From assembly GCF_001665575.1 (NCBI RefSeq), contig NZ_LZSU01000042.1, positions 124,001 through 188,000 on the forward strand: DNA of 64,000 nt, read 5' to 3'. The DNA comes from Mycobacterium sp. 852013-51886_SCH5428379. GTDB lineage: Bacteria; Actinomycetota; Actinomycetes; Mycobacteriales; Mycobacteriaceae. The first letter of the stretch is position 1. The number at the start of each line of letters is the position of its first letter. Position numbers and translations under genes: made by a program. Below the pieces are notes generated by a model. The model did not search any database, was not told the DNA's origin, and saw only the letters and a list, made by a program, of their open reading frames with translations. Positions 36,459 through 52,437 of the stretch are shown one piece after another.

Positions 36459-37412
36459 GTGTCCGAGACGACCGCGCGCGTCCTGCAACTGCTGGGTCTG
36501 CTGCAGTCTCGCCGCGTGTGGACCGGCGAGGAGCTGGCCGACCGCCTCGGCGTCACCACCCGCAGCGTGCGGCGCGACGTCGACCGCCTGCGGGACCTCG
36601 GCTATCCCGTCGCCGCCAGCAAGGGTCACGGCGGCGGCTATCAACTCGGCGCCGGGGCAGCCCTGCCGCCGCTGCTGCTCGACCCCGACGAGGCCGTCGC
36701 GATGGCCGTATGCCTGCGACTGGCGGCAGGCGGTTCCGTTGCGGGAGTGGGGGAGTCGGCGCTGCGGGCCCTCACCAAACTCGATCAGGTGATGCCCGCG
36801 CGGTTGCGCTCCCAGGTGGCCGCCGTGCACGACGCGACCGTCACGCTGACGTCGAACACCGCCGAGGTCGTCGAACCCGACGTGCTCATGACGCTCGCCC
36901 GGGCCTGTCGCGACCACGAGCACGTCACCGCCGGATACGTCGACCGCGCCGGCAACGCCACCCATCGACGCCTCGAGCCCTACCAACTGGTGACGACAGG
37001 GCGCCGCTGGTACCTGCTCGGGTTCGACCGAGACAAACAGGATTGGCGCAGCCTGCGGTTGGACCGTATGGCCGACGTCGTCGCCGCGGGAACCACCTTC
37101 GCCCCGCGCGAGGCGCCCGACGCCGCCGACTACGTGGGCCGCGCGATCAGCGCCTCGCCCTACCGCTACGTCGCGCGGGTGCGCTACCGGGCGCCGCTCG
37201 AGGCCGTTGCGCCGCATTTCCCGCCCGGCTCGGCGCAGATCGAACCCGACGGACCCGACGCGTGCATCGTCACCGCAGGCGCCGACGACCCGGAACGCAT
37301 GGCGCTGTACTTCGCGGTCGGCGGCGTCGAGTTCGAGGTGCTCGAACCGCCGGAGGTGATCGCCGCCGCGGCCGCGGTGGCCGACCGGCTGCGCCGCGCC
37401 GTCACGACGTGA
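36459..37412 (+). CDS. HTH and WYL domain transcriptional regulator
   Basis: A 317-residue YafY/PafB-type regulator. The N-terminal winged HTH reads RVLQLLGLLQSRRVWTGEEL and LGVTTRSVRRDVDRLRDLGYPV; the WYL domain follows (LVTTGRRWYLLGFDRDKQDWRSLRLDRM) with the W-Y-L motif intact. WYL domains sense nucleic acid or small ligands. Starts at GTG 36459, 18 bp after the DUF2243 gene, so it may be co-transcribed and regulate it or cydAB. Its end overlaps the convergent nucleotidyltransferase gene by 11 bases. Confidence 0.9.
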   Translation: MSETTARVLQLLGLLQSRRVWTGEELADRLGVTTRSVRRDVDRLRDLGYPVAASKGHGGGYQLGAGAALPPLLLDPDEAVAMAVCLRLAAGGSVAGVGESALRALTKLDQVMPARLRSQVAAVHDATVTLTSNTAEVVEPDVLMTLARACRDHEHVTAGYVDRAGNATHRRLEPYQLVTTGRRWYLLGFDRDKQDWRSLRLDRMADVVAAGTTFAPREAPDAADYVGRAISASPYRYVARVRYRAPLEAVAPHFPPGSAQIEPDGPDACIVTAGADDPERMALYFAVGGVEFEVLEPPEVIAAAAAVADRLRRAVTT

Positions 37413-37953
37413 TGCCGAGCCGATCGGTCAACACGAGAAACGCCCCGGCGAAGGGGTTGTCCGCGGTGGCCCCGCGGACCTCGCCCCAGTCCACGCTCTC
37501 GCGCACCGCGCGGATCGGCGACAGCAGGGCCGAGAAGTCGCAGTTGTGTTCGTTGAGCGAGTTGAGCTTCTCGGTCACGACCCGGGTGGGCGGCAGCACC
37601 CGCATCCGGATCGCCAGCACGTCGAGTTCCTCGGCGCGCTTCACGTCGTCCGCGGAGACCGGGGTGCCGTTGAGCGCGTGCAGCACGTCGATGACGAAGT
37701 CCTCGCCGACGCAGGCCTTGAACAGCCAGTCCTCGGGGGTGCGCTCGATCCGGAAGCCGGCGCCCTCCAGCGTCGTCGCGGCCGCTTCGGTGTCTTCCTC
37801 GGCGACGACGAAGTCCACGTCGTGCACCGGTTCCGGACCGCCGAACGCCCACAGGGCGTAGCTGCCGGCGAGCGCGAAATCGGGGCCCTCGGCCCTCAGC
37901 GCGGAGGCGGCGCGCCGGAGCGCATCGCGCAGCGCGTCGTTACGGGCGGACAT
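37402..37953 (-). CDS. Nucleotidyltransferase (MNT-like) family protein
   Basis: A 183-residue protein with the DNA polymerase-beta-like superfamily pattern: GSYALWAFGG and the metal-binding DVDFVV (D-x-D-h-V). This is the GSx(7-8)DxD nucleotidyltransferase core used by MNT antitoxins and AbiEii-like proteins, but no HEPN partner is next to it. Role unknown. ATG 37953 gives MSARNDALRDAL; upstream residues in the same frame are not protein-like. Confidence 0.75.
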   Translation of the reverse strand: MSARNDALRDALRRAASALRAEGPDFALAGSYALWAFGGPEPVHDVDFVVAEEDTEAAATTLEGAGFRIERTPEDWLFKACVGEDFVIDVLHALNGTPVSADDVKRAEELDVLAIRMRVLPPTRVVTEKLNSLNEHNCDFSALLSPIRAVRESVDWGEVRGATADNPFAGAFLVLTDRLGITS

Positions 37954-38014
37954 CGGCCTACTTTCGGGGGCGGTCGGGTGTCGGTGGGACCCTGCTGCGG
38001 GTACCAAGTACCCC

Positions 38015-38782
38015 ATGCGCATGGCGACATTCAACATTCTGCACGGGCGCAGCGTCCACGACGGTGACGTGAAACTCGACCGGCTGGCCGACGCGATCCG
38101 CGAGTTGGACGCCGACATCGTGGCGCTGCAGGAGGTCGACCTGGACCAGCCGCGGTCCGGGCGGGCGGATCTCACAGCGGTCGCGGCCGAGGCCATGCAC
38201 GCGGTCAGCCACCGGTTCGTCGCCGCGCTGGCCGGTACGCCCGGGGCCACCTGGATGGCCGCCACCGGCCGCGAGCAACCGGGCACCGCCGCCTACGGCA
38301 TCGCGCTGCTGTCCCGCTTCCCGGCGACGATGTGGCAGGTCGTCCATCTGCCCCGCATCCCGGTGCACTTCCCGATGTACCTGCCCGGGCCCAACCGGGT
38401 GCAGATCGTCAACGAGGAACCCCGGGCGGCGATGGTCGGCCGCTTCGACACCCCGCTCGGTCCGCTGACGGTCGCCAACACCCATCTGTCCTTCGTGCCG
38501 GGTTGGAACCGCATGCAGATGCGTCGGCTGGTGCGCGATCTGCGTGGGTTCGACGGGCCGCGCGTGCTGATGGGCGACCTCAACATGAAGCCACCGCGGC
38601 CGGCCCGGTGGAGCCGCATGCGCGCCCTCGGATCGGGGCTCACCTTCCCCGCCGAGGCACCCGACCGTCAGCTCGACCACATCCTCACCGACGACAGCGG
38701 TCTGCGCGTCGAGCGCTGCGAATCCGTCTCGCTGCCGATCTCCGATCACCGGGCCCTCGTCATCGACGTCACCCGCGACTGA
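38015..38782 (+). CDS. Soluble EEP-family hydrolase
   Basis: A 255-residue endonuclease/exonuclease/phosphatase-family enzyme without signal or membrane segment. Motifs: RMATFNILHG (Asn), IVALQEVD (Glu), VANTHLSFVPGWN (His), LMGDLNMKPP (Asp/Asn), LDHILTD and ISDHRALV (Asp-His). It starts at ATG 38015; the close Met (38021) is an alternative. It is only 2 bp before the ROK kinase start, so the two share a transcript. Substrate (nucleic acid, inositol phosphate or lipid phosphate) cannot be told from the sequence. Confidence 0.85.
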   Translation: MRMATFNILHGRSVHDGDVKLDRLADAIRELDADIVALQEVDLDQPRSGRADLTAVAAEAMHAVSHRFVAALAGTPGATWMAATGREQPGTAAYGIALLSRFPATMWQVVHLPRIPVHFPMYLPGPNRVQIVNEEPRAAMVGRFDTPLGPLTVANTHLSFVPGWNRMQMRRLVRDLRGFDGPRVLMGDLNMKPPRPARWSRMRALGSGLTFPAEAPDRQLDHILTDDSGLRVERCESVSLPISDHRALVIDVTRD

Positions 38783-38784
38783 CG

Positions 38785-39705
38785 GTGGCCACGCTCGCGG
38801 TCGACGTCGGCGGCACGAAGCTCGCGGTGGCTCTCGTCGACGACGACGGCACGCTCGGGTATCGCGCCGAAGCGCCGACCCCGCGCGGCGACGCCGAGAG
38901 CATCTGGGCTGCCCTCGATGCGCTGTTGGGTTCGGCGCTGGCGGCGGCCGGTGACGCGGTTCCGGTGGTCGGGGTCGCGTCGGCCGGACCGATCGACGTG
39001 CCGTCGGGCACGATCAGCCCTATCAATGTGACTGCGTGGCAACGCTTTCCGATCGTCGAACGAATCGCCACCCGGACCGGTGCAGTGGTGCGCCTCGGCG
39101 GGGACGGACTGTGCATGGCGCTGGGGGAGTGCCGGCGTGGAGCCGGGCGCGGTGCGCCGTTCCTGCTCGGCATCGTGGTGTCGACCGGCGTCGGCGGCGG
39201 TCTGGTGCTCGACGGCGCCCCGTTTCACGGCCGTACCGGCAACGCCGGACATGTCGGGCACGTCGTCGTCGACCCGCACGGCGAGCCGTGCACCTGCGGT
39301 GGACGGGGGTGCGTGGAGACCGTCGCCGCCGGACCGCGGATGGTGCGGTGGGCGCGGGCGCAGGGGTGGACGGGATCGTCGGGCGAACAGTTGGCCGACG
39401 CGGTGCGCGCCGGTGACCCCGTCGCCGCCCAGGCGTTCGAGCGTGGATCCCGGGCGTTGGCGGCGATGATCGCCTCGGTCGCGGCAGTGTGCGATCTGGA
39501 CCTGGTGGTCATCGGCGGCGGGGTGGCCCGCGCCGGGGCGTTGCTGTTCGACCCGCTGCGCGCGGCGCTCGACAGCTATGCGGGCTTGGATTTCCTGCGC
39601 GGGCTACGCGTGGTGCCCGCCGCACTGGGCGCCGACGCGGGTCTGGTCGGCGCCGCGGAGCTGGCCGGGTTGCCCGGCGCACCGCCCGGGTACCCGAAGG
39701 GATGA
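38785..39705 (+). CDS. ROK-family sugar kinase
   Basis: A 306-residue ROK protein without an HTH domain, so a kinase rather than a repressor. It has LAVDVGGTKLAVALVD (phosphate 1), GVASAGPIDVPSG, the sugar-binding HGRTGNAGHVGHVVVD and the zinc motif CTCGGRGCVETVA (C-x-C-G-x-x-G-C). This is the position and size of M. tuberculosis Rv0650. It would phosphorylate a hexose such as glucose or N-acetylmannosamine; the substrate is unproven. GTG 38785 follows the EEP stop by 2 bp; its stop overlaps a 45-codon repeat ORF (ATGA). Confidence 0.9.
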   Translation: MATLAVDVGGTKLAVALVDDDGTLGYRAEAPTPRGDAESIWAALDALLGSALAAAGDAVPVVGVASAGPIDVPSGTISPINVTAWQRFPIVERIATRTGAVVRLGGDGLCMALGECRRGAGRGAPFLLGIVVSTGVGGGLVLDGAPFHGRTGNAGHVGHVVVDPHGEPCTCGGRGCVETVAAGPRMVRWARAQGWTGSSGEQLADAVRAGDPVAAQAFERGSRALAAMIASVAAVCDLDLVVIGGGVARAGALLFDPLRAALDSYAGLDFLRGLRVVPAALGADAGLVGAAELAGLPGAPPGYPKG

Positions 39706-39839
39706 CCGCACCTCCGCAGGCCCCCGAGCCGGTGCCCGATCCCGCGACTCCGGCCGAGACGCCGGAACGACTCACGCCGGCCGAGACGCCGGAACGACTC
39801 ACCCCGGCCGAACCACCGGAACGCCTGAAGCCGGAGTAG
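39702..39839 (+). CDS. 45-residue repeat-built hypothetical protein
   Basis: An ATG overlapping the ROK stop (ATGA) opens a 45-codon frame of low complexity, with three tandem TPAETPERL-like units (the last AEPPERL) after MTAPPQAPEPVP. The DNA repeats nearly exactly, unit about 27 bp. No Cys, no hydrophobic segment. It could be a coupled small protein or a read-through tail; not recognised. Confidence 0.45.
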   Translation: MTAPPQAPEPVPDPATPAETPERLTPAETPERLTPAEPPERLKPE

Positions 39840-39851
39840 TCCGCACGCGTT

Positions 39852-39881
39852 TTGGCTGATCGCGCAGTAGCGCGCTACTCT
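39852..39881 (+). promoter_or_regulatory. Promoter of the L10 leader/rplJL
   Basis: TTGGCT (39852-39857), 18 bp spacer, TACTCT (39876-39881), about 10 bp before the L10 leader. Same spacing and -10 as the tRNA-Thr promoter in this window. Confidence 0.6.
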
Positions 39882-39889
39882 TGTGCAGT

Positions 39890-40025
39890 TCCACCGAAGA
39901 CCGTCGGTCACCGATGAGCGCTCGCGCAACCATCGGTTGAAGGTCCGGGTACATCCCGGCGGCCCACGCAGGAGGACGAGGCACGTATCTGTTTGCGCCC
40001 CGACCTGTCTGCGTCGGGGCGTTCG
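39890..40025 (+). promoter_or_regulatory. Ribosomal protein L10 leader with attenuator hairpin
   Basis: The untranslated region matches the actinobacterial L10 leader: CGAAGACCGTCGGTC near 39895, a paired CCGGGTACATCCCGG hairpin, then CGGCCCACGCAGGAGGAC around 39960-39976. L10 (or L10-L7/L12) binds this RNA and represses its own operon. A GC hairpin CGCCCCGAC (39996-40004) with GTCGGGGCG (40013-40021) follows and may act as attenuator. Confidence 0.8.
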
Positions 40026-40088
40026 TCGTTTCTGACCTTCTGACCTTCCCTTGGTGGCACACCCGACACCCACCACGAGGAGGCATGC

Positions 40089-40616
40089 ATGGCCAAGGCT
40101 GAGAAGGCCACGGCGGTTGCCGACATTGCCGAGCAGTTCAAGGAGGCGACGGCCACCGTCGTCACCGAATATCGCGGGCTGACAGTGGCCAACCTCGCCG
40201 AGCTCCGTCGCTCGCTAGGGGCTTCCGCCACCTACACCGTCGCGAAGAACACGCTGGTCAAGCGGGCCGCAAACGAGGCCGGCATCGAAGGCCTCGACGA
40301 ACTGTTCGCCGGTCCCACGGCGATCGCGTTCGTCAAGGGCGAGCCGGTCGACGCGGCGAAGGCGATCAAGACCTTCGCCAAGGACCACAAGCAGTTGGTC
40401 ATCAAGGGCGGCTACATGGAAGGCCGCGCGCTTTCCGTCGCCGAGGTCGAGCGGATCGCCGATCTCGAATCCCGCGAGGTGCTGCTGGCCAAGCTGGCCG
40501 GCGCGATGAAGGGCAACCTCGCCAAGGCTGCGGGCCTGTTCAACGCTCCCGCATCGCAGGTCGCTCGCCTGGCGGCGGCCCTGCAGGAGAAGAAGGCCGG
40601 CGAAGAAGCCGCCTAG
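40089..40616 (+). CDS. rplJ: 50S ribosomal protein L10
   Basis: A 175-residue L10, the anchor of the L7/L12 stalk. It starts MAKAEKATAVADIAEQF with EYRGLTVANLAELRRSL and GPTAIAFV and ends with the helical L12-binding tail ARLAAALQEKKAGEEAA. ATG 40089 is preceded by GAGGAGG. It is autoregulated through the leader upstream and followed after 67 bp by rplL. Confidence 0.97.
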   Translation: MAKAEKATAVADIAEQFKEATATVVTEYRGLTVANLAELRRSLGASATYTVAKNTLVKRAANEAGIEGLDELFAGPTAIAFVKGEPVDAAKAIKTFAKDHKQLVIKGGYMEGRALSVAEVERIADLESREVLLAKLAGAMKGNLAKAAGLFNAPASQVARLAAALQEKKAGEEAA

Positions 40617-40683
40617 CGGAAGCCGCTCGATCCGCTCCATCACCCAGACATCACCAAAGAAGTAATCAAGGAAGGACCACACC

Positions 40684-41073
40684 ATGGCCAAGCTGTCCAC
40701 CGACGAACTGCTCGACGCGTTCAAGGAAATGACCCTGCTGGAGCTCTCCGAGTTCGTGAAGCAGTTCGAGGAGACCTTCGAGGTCACCGCTGCCGCCCCG
40801 GTCGCCGTCGCGGCTGCCGGCGCCGCCGGCGGTGCGCCGGCCGAGGCTGCCGAAGAGCAGTCCGAGTTCGACGTCATCCTCGAGAGCGCCGGCGACAAGA
40901 AGATCGGCGTCATCAAGGTCGTCCGCGAGATCGTCTCGGGCCTGGGCCTCAAGGAAGCCAAGGACCTGGTCGACAGCGCTCCGAAGCCGATCCTCGAGAA
41001 GGCTCCCAAGGAGACTGCCGACGACGCCAAGGCCAAGCTCGAAGCCGCAGGCGCGACGGTTTCCGTCAAGTAA
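40684..41073 (+). CDS. rplL: 50S ribosomal protein L7/L12
   Basis: A 129-residue L7/L12, normal length: N-terminal dimerisation domain (LSTDELLDAFKEMTLLELSEFV), Ala/Gly-rich hinge, and C-terminal factor-binding domain with FDVILESAGDKKIGVIKVVRE and GLGLKEAKDLVDSAPK. Multiple copies on the stalk recruit elongation factors. GGAAGGA lies 6 bp before the ATG; a hairpin terminator follows. Confidence 0.98.
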   Translation: MAKLSTDELLDAFKEMTLLELSEFVKQFEETFEVTAAAPVAVAAAGAAGGAPAEAAEEQSEFDVILESAGDKKIGVIKVVREIVSGLGLKEAKDLVDSAPKPILEKAPKETADDAKAKLEAAGATVSVK

Positions 41074-41082
41074 GTTCTCCGC

Positions 41083-41119
41083 ACTGTGGGGCCGGTCCGT
41101 TTCGGGCCGGCCCCACAGT
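41083..41119 (+). terminator. Hairpin terminator after rplL
   Basis: ACTGTGGGGCCGG (41083-41095) pairs with CCGGCCCCACAGT (41107-41119) over 13 bp with an 11-base loop; no T-run. It lies 9 bp after the rplL stop. Confidence 0.75.
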
Positions 41120-41170
41120 CGTCGGTGGCCCTGCCAGCAAACCACTGAGTGGACGTGGGCCGCCATGTCG

Positions 41171-41188
41171 TGACAGTCCGTGCTGTCA
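41171..41188. promoter_or_regulatory. Candidate operator upstream of mceG
   Basis: A perfect inverted repeat TGACAG, 6 bp, CTGTCA is found here, with another TTGTCAG at 41197-41203 close by, about 100 bp before the mceG start. TACAGT (41218-41223) may be a -10 element. No binding factor can be named. Confidence 0.35.
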
Positions 41189-41284
41189 TACGAGTGTTGT
41201 CAGAAATGGTCGTAGGTTACAGTGACTCAAGCCACAGGCTGCAGGTGTGTGGCAGGAGAAGTACGTTGCGGGAAGGGATCACGC

Positions 41285-42367
41285 GTGGGCATTGGCATCC
41301 AGGTCGAGGGATTGACCAAATCCTTCGGCTCCCAGCGAATCTGGGAAGACGTCACGATGGAGATCCCGGCCGGTGAGGTGAGCGTGCTCCTGGGCCCCTC
41401 CGGTACCGGCAAGTCGGTGTTCTTGAAGTCGTTGATCGGCCTGCTCCGGCCCGAGCGCGGCAAGATCATCGTCGACGGCACCAACATCATCGAGTGCTCC
41501 GCCAAAGAGCTCTACGAGATCCGCACCCTGTTCGGCGTCATGTTCCAGGACGGTGCGCTGTTCGGCTCCATGAGCCTCTACGACAACACCGCTTTCCCCC
41601 TTCGTGAGCACACGAAGAAGAAGGAGAGCGAGATCCGTCAGATCGTGATGGAGAAGTTGGAGCTCGTCGGCCTCGGCGGCGACGAGAACAAGTTCCCCGG
41701 TGAGATTTCCGGCGGTATGCGCAAGCGCGCCGGCCTGGCCCGGTCGCTGGTGCTGGACCCGCAGATCATCCTCTGCGACGAGCCGGACTCCGGTCTGGAC
41801 CCCGTCCGCACCGCGTACCTGTCGCAGCTGCTGATCGACATCAACGCCCAGATCGACTGCACGATCCTCATCGTGACGCACAACATCAACATCGCCCGCA
41901 CCGTGCCGGACAACATGGGCATGCTGTTCCGCAAGCACCTGGTGATGTTCGGTCCGCGTGAGGTGCTGCTGACCTCCGACGAGCCGGTGGTGCGTCAGTT
42001 CCTCAACGGCCGTCGTCTCGGGCCGATCGGTATGTCGGAGGAGAAGGACGAGTCGACGATGGCCGAAGAGCAGGCCATGGTCGACGCCGGTCACCACGAC
42101 GGCGGCGTCGAAGAGATCGAGGGTGTGCCGCCGCAGATCCAGGCCACCCCCGGTATGCCGGAGCGTCGTGCGGTCGGACGTCGCCAGGCCCGCGTACGCG
42201 AGATCCTGCACACCCTGCCCCCGAAGGCGCAGCAGGCGATCCGCGAAGACCTCGAGGCCACCGGCGGCGCCCAGGCGCAGGACTACCCGGAGGACTCGAC
42301 CACCCGTCAGACCCAGCAGGAGGACGACGCCCCGACCGCGTCGATCCCGGTGTCGCGTCAGGGCTGA
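41285..42367 (+). CDS. mceG: Mce-transporter ATPase MceG (Mkl)
   Basis: A 360-residue ABC ATPase. Walker A GPSGTGKS, signature ISGGMRKRAG and Walker B ILCDEPDSGLD are intact, H-loop in VTHNINIA. The C-terminal extension of about 100 residues after NGRRLGPIGMSEEKDE is typical of MceG and is needed for Mce assembly. MceG powers all Mce lipid/sterol importers (cholesterol, fatty acids). GTG 41285 (MGIGIQVEGLTKSFG) with GGGAAGGGA upstream is preferred; GTG 41222 would add 21 residues. Place after rplL matches Rv0655. Confidence 0.94.
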   Translation: MGIGIQVEGLTKSFGSQRIWEDVTMEIPAGEVSVLLGPSGTGKSVFLKSLIGLLRPERGKIIVDGTNIIECSAKELYEIRTLFGVMFQDGALFGSMSLYDNTAFPLREHTKKKESEIRQIVMEKLELVGLGGDENKFPGEISGGMRKRAGLARSLVLDPQIILCDEPDSGLDPVRTAYLSQLLIDINAQIDCTILIVTHNINIARTVPDNMGMLFRKHLVMFGPREVLLTSDEPVVRQFLNGRRLGPIGMSEEKDESTMAEEQAMVDAGHHDGGVEEIEGVPPQIQATPGMPERRAVGRRQARVREILHTLPPKAQQAIREDLEATGGAQAQDYPEDSTTRQTQQEDDAPTASIPVSRQG

Positions 42368-42377
42368 GCCCCGCCCG

Positions 42378-43640
42378 ATGGCCCGAGTCCGGGCGTGGTG
42401 CGGTGCCGCCGCACTCGCGGTCGGCCTGGGCATCGCGCTGCTGTGCGGCGCCTCGGTGGCCGGTGCTGATCCTGGAGTCGAGTCCGAGCCGGGATCCGCG
42501 GCCGTGTCCGGCGTCGCACGCGGTAGCGACGACACCGGCCCATCCAAGCCGACGCAGGGCGTGAGCCGTGGTAGGCCGGGCATCGCTGCCGCCGAAGGCG
42601 ACGCTGCAGCCGAAGACGACGCGGACGTACTGGTCGAGACGCCCGCACCGCGGCACGTGAAGACCGCCGCGGCACGCACATCGTCGAACCCGGGGGAGGC
42701 CGTCGTCGACGCACTCCTGGGCGCTGCGCAGGCGTTCCTTCCGGAACCGAAGATTCCTGACGGCAGTCGGGTGACGCTGGGCCGCTCGACGCTGGAGATC
42801 CCCTGCGGATGCGAGGGGACCAGGGTGGACGCCACCTGGTACTTCCCGAACCAGGACACCGAACCCGACGGCCTCATCTATCTGCAGCACGGCTTCTTCC
42901 GCGACAACCGGGCGATGTCGGCGCTGGCGGTCGACCTGTCCGAGCGCACCAACAGTGTGGTGGTGACACCGACGCTGTCGTCGAACTTCCTCACGCCCAG
43001 CGGGTGCTGGATCAACGGCGAACCGATGCAGCAGGCCGTCGCCGCGCTGTTCGAGGGGGACCGGCGCGCATTGACGGCCAGCGCGTTCGCCGCCGGCTAC
43101 GCCACGACGTTGCCGAGAAGGTATGTGCTGTCCGGACATTCGGCCGGCGGCGGACTGGCCGTCGCGGTGGCCGTGGCCAACGGGGACGACGAGAACCTGG
43201 CCGGCGTGGTGATGTTCGACGGTGTGACGACGACAGCCGAGCGAATGTCGGCCGCGCTGAGCGTCCTGCCCCCGCGTGTGCAGGTACTGCAGATCGCCGC
43301 GCCGCCCTCGCCGTGGAACGCCGACGGTGCGACCACCGCGGCGCTGATCGCCGCGCGGCCGAACGAGTTCGTCGGTGTCCTGCTGGTGAACGGCACCCAT
43401 ATCGACGCCGAGGGCGCGAGCTCCGATGCGCTCGCCCGACTGTTCGTCGGTGTACCGACACCGGCCAACGTCGAGGCGGTCCCGGCGATCGCCGGGCAGT
43501 GGATCTCGACGCTGCTCGCCGGCGGCCGCGTGGTCGGCGCCCCCGCGCACCCGGTCCCGGGCGCCACCGCCGTGCCGTTGCAGTACGGACCGCCGGGTCC
43601 GTCGAGACAACCCAGTCGCTCATTCGTGCCCCAGGGGTGA
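42378..43640 (+). CDS. Secreted alpha/beta hydrolase
   Basis: A 420-residue protein starting at ATG 42378, 10 bp after mceG. A signal peptide covers about residues 1-30 (WCGAAALAVGLGIALLCGASVAGA), then a disordered Ala/Asp/Glu/Thr-rich region to about 115, then a hydrolase core: IYLQHGFFRDNRAMSALA (oxyanion HGxxR-like), nucleophile LSGHSAGGGLAVA (Ser in GHSAGG) and a late NGTHIDAEG with the His. Likely a secreted esterase or lipase; the substrate is unknown. The frame extends further upstream inside mceG but there the sequence is an out-of-frame shadow. Confidence 0.8.
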   Translation: MARVRAWCGAAALAVGLGIALLCGASVAGADPGVESEPGSAAVSGVARGSDDTGPSKPTQGVSRGRPGIAAAEGDAAAEDDADVLVETPAPRHVKTAAARTSSNPGEAVVDALLGAAQAFLPEPKIPDGSRVTLGRSTLEIPCGCEGTRVDATWYFPNQDTEPDGLIYLQHGFFRDNRAMSALAVDLSERTNSVVVTPTLSSNFLTPSGCWINGEPMQQAVAALFEGDRRALTASAFAAGYATTLPRRYVLSGHSAGGGLAVAVAVANGDDENLAGVVMFDGVTTTAERMSAALSVLPPRVQVLQIAAPPSPWNADGATTAALIAARPNEFVGVLLVNGTHIDAEGASSDALARLFVGVPTPANVEAVPAIAGQWISTLLAGGRVVGAPAHPVPGATAVPLQYGPPGPSRQPSRSFVPQG

Positions 43641-43786
43641 TCGAACCGCGAGTTTCCCCAGCCAACCGCGCGTCAACTCTTGACGGACGCGCATAAACGC
43701 GCCAATGTGTTGGTCAGCATGAATGCACGGGTAGAGGACGCCAGCCAGCGCCTGACCGGCCGTGTCATGCGGCCGTCGTGCGGTGG

Positions 43787-43815
43787 TTGAGGAATATGCC
43801 ACTCTGCGCTATTGT
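43787..43815 (+). promoter_or_regulatory. rpoB promoter
   Basis: TTGAGG (43787-43792), 17-bp spacer, TATTGT (43810-43815) lies 219 bp before the rpoB start, the distance known for mycobacterial rpoBC promoters. The 394-bp gap 43641-44034 holds no gene. Confidence 0.6.
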
Positions 43816-44034
43816 TGGACGTTGCGCTGGCTGCATCCTGCCCACCTCACCTGCACCCGACACGCTAGTCCCAGCCTGAGCCGAAAACTCAGTGATCTAG
43901 ACGCGTGCCGTGGTTCGGAGAGCCCGGACAGGGCGTTCCCAGCCGAACCGACGCAGATAGCGAATTGAAGGAACCGGCGCTCAAGCCCTTTTGACGCCCT
44001 CCGGACATCGCATGAGGTGCTGGAAGGATGCATC

Positions 44035-47538
<3,504 letters not shown>

Positions 47539-47593
47539 CTCTCGCCAGCCGACCCGAATAGTTTTCTAGTCCCGAAAGGGGAAAGGGAGTTAC

Positions 47594-51541
<3,948 letters not shown>

Positions 51542-51574
51542 TCGGACAATCCGGCCATAGTCACGTCAACGGAG

Positions 51575-51603
51575 AAGCCCCCGCTTTCGAGCGGGGGCTT
51601 TTT
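51575..51603 (+). terminator. Rho-independent terminator of rpoBC
   Basis: AAGCCCCCGCT (51575-51585) pairs with AGCGGGGGCTT (51590-51600) around TTCG, followed directly by a T-run. This is one of the few L-shaped (T-tailed) terminators in the window. Confidence 0.92.
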
Positions 51604-51655
51604 CGTGCGCGTGTCAGATCCCCGGATCCGGTCCGCGGCCGTGAGACTCGACGCC

Positions 51656-52405
51656 ATGTGGACCACGTCGCGCGGTTTCGGGATCCACTACACCGTGACC
51701 GGCGACGGCCCGCCCCTGCTGCTCGTGCCGGGGACGATGATGGCGGCCCGGCACTGGGCGGACGCCGGCTACGTGGACGCGCTGGCCGCCGGCCGGCGGG
51801 TGATCACCGTCGACCCGCTCGGCCACGGCCACAGCGACCGGCCCCACGACCCCGACGACTACCGGGCAGAGGGGGTGACCGCCGACCTCGTCGCGGTGCT
51901 CGACGCCGAGGGTGTCGAGCGGGCGACGGTGTGGGGCTATTCGCGGGGCGGGTGGCTGGCGTGCAGCATGGCGAGCCGTCAGCCGCTGCGGGTGGAGAGA
52001 CTGGTGGTCGGCGGCTTCGCCATGCACGCGTACCGCGACGAGGTCACCCGCGCGCTGACCCCGCTGGCCGAGCATCTCCGGACGGGTGATTGGACCGCGG
52101 TGTGGCGGGCCTTCGGGGTGTCCGACACGGCCTTCGCGGCGATGATGGAAGCCGACAACGATCCGCACGCCGTCGCGGCGGCCGTCGCCGGATCGATGGC
52201 CCCCACCCGCTACGTCGACCCCGCATCGGTCACCTGCCCGGCGATCTACTACGCCGGGGCGCGGGACTGGATCGTGCCGCACGTGCTCGCCGACGTCGCC
52301 GCGGTGGGCGCGACGTTTCACCAGATCCCCGGGCAGACCCACTTTGGCGCCTTCTACGCCGCGGCGCAGCCGGTGCTGGCGGCGGTGACCGCACAACTCG
52401 GCTAG
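51656..52405 (+). CDS. Alpha/beta hydrolase
   Basis: A 249-residue (from ATG 51656) hydrolase with LLLVPGTMMAARHWAD, the nucleophile elbow VWGYSRGGWLA (Ser in GYSRGG), and the late Asp and His in GARDWIVP and IPGQTHFG. No signal peptide. A GTG at 51641 or 51605 would lengthen it by 5 or 17 residues that do not look family-like. It starts about 50 bp after the rpoC terminator, so it needs its own promoter. Esterase or epoxide-hydrolase activity cannot be separated by eye. Confidence 0.8.
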   Translation: MWTTSRGFGIHYTVTGDGPPLLLVPGTMMAARHWADAGYVDALAAGRRVITVDPLGHGHSDRPHDPDDYRAEGVTADLVAVLDAEGVERATVWGYSRGGWLACSMASRQPLRVERLVVGGFAMHAYRDEVTRALTPLAEHLRTGDWTAVWRAFGVSDTAFAAMMEADNDPHAVAAAVAGSMAPTRYVDPASVTCPAIYYAGARDWIVPHVLADVAAVGATFHQIPGQTHFGAFYAAAQPVLAAVTAQLG

Positions 52406-52437
52406 TTCGCGGGCGTCGGATGGGATGATTGTCGGCG

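Noticed and set aside
37402..37953. MNT/HEPN toxin-antitoxin pair
   Set aside because: The nucleotidyltransferase core is present but no HEPN-like small gene is adjacent.
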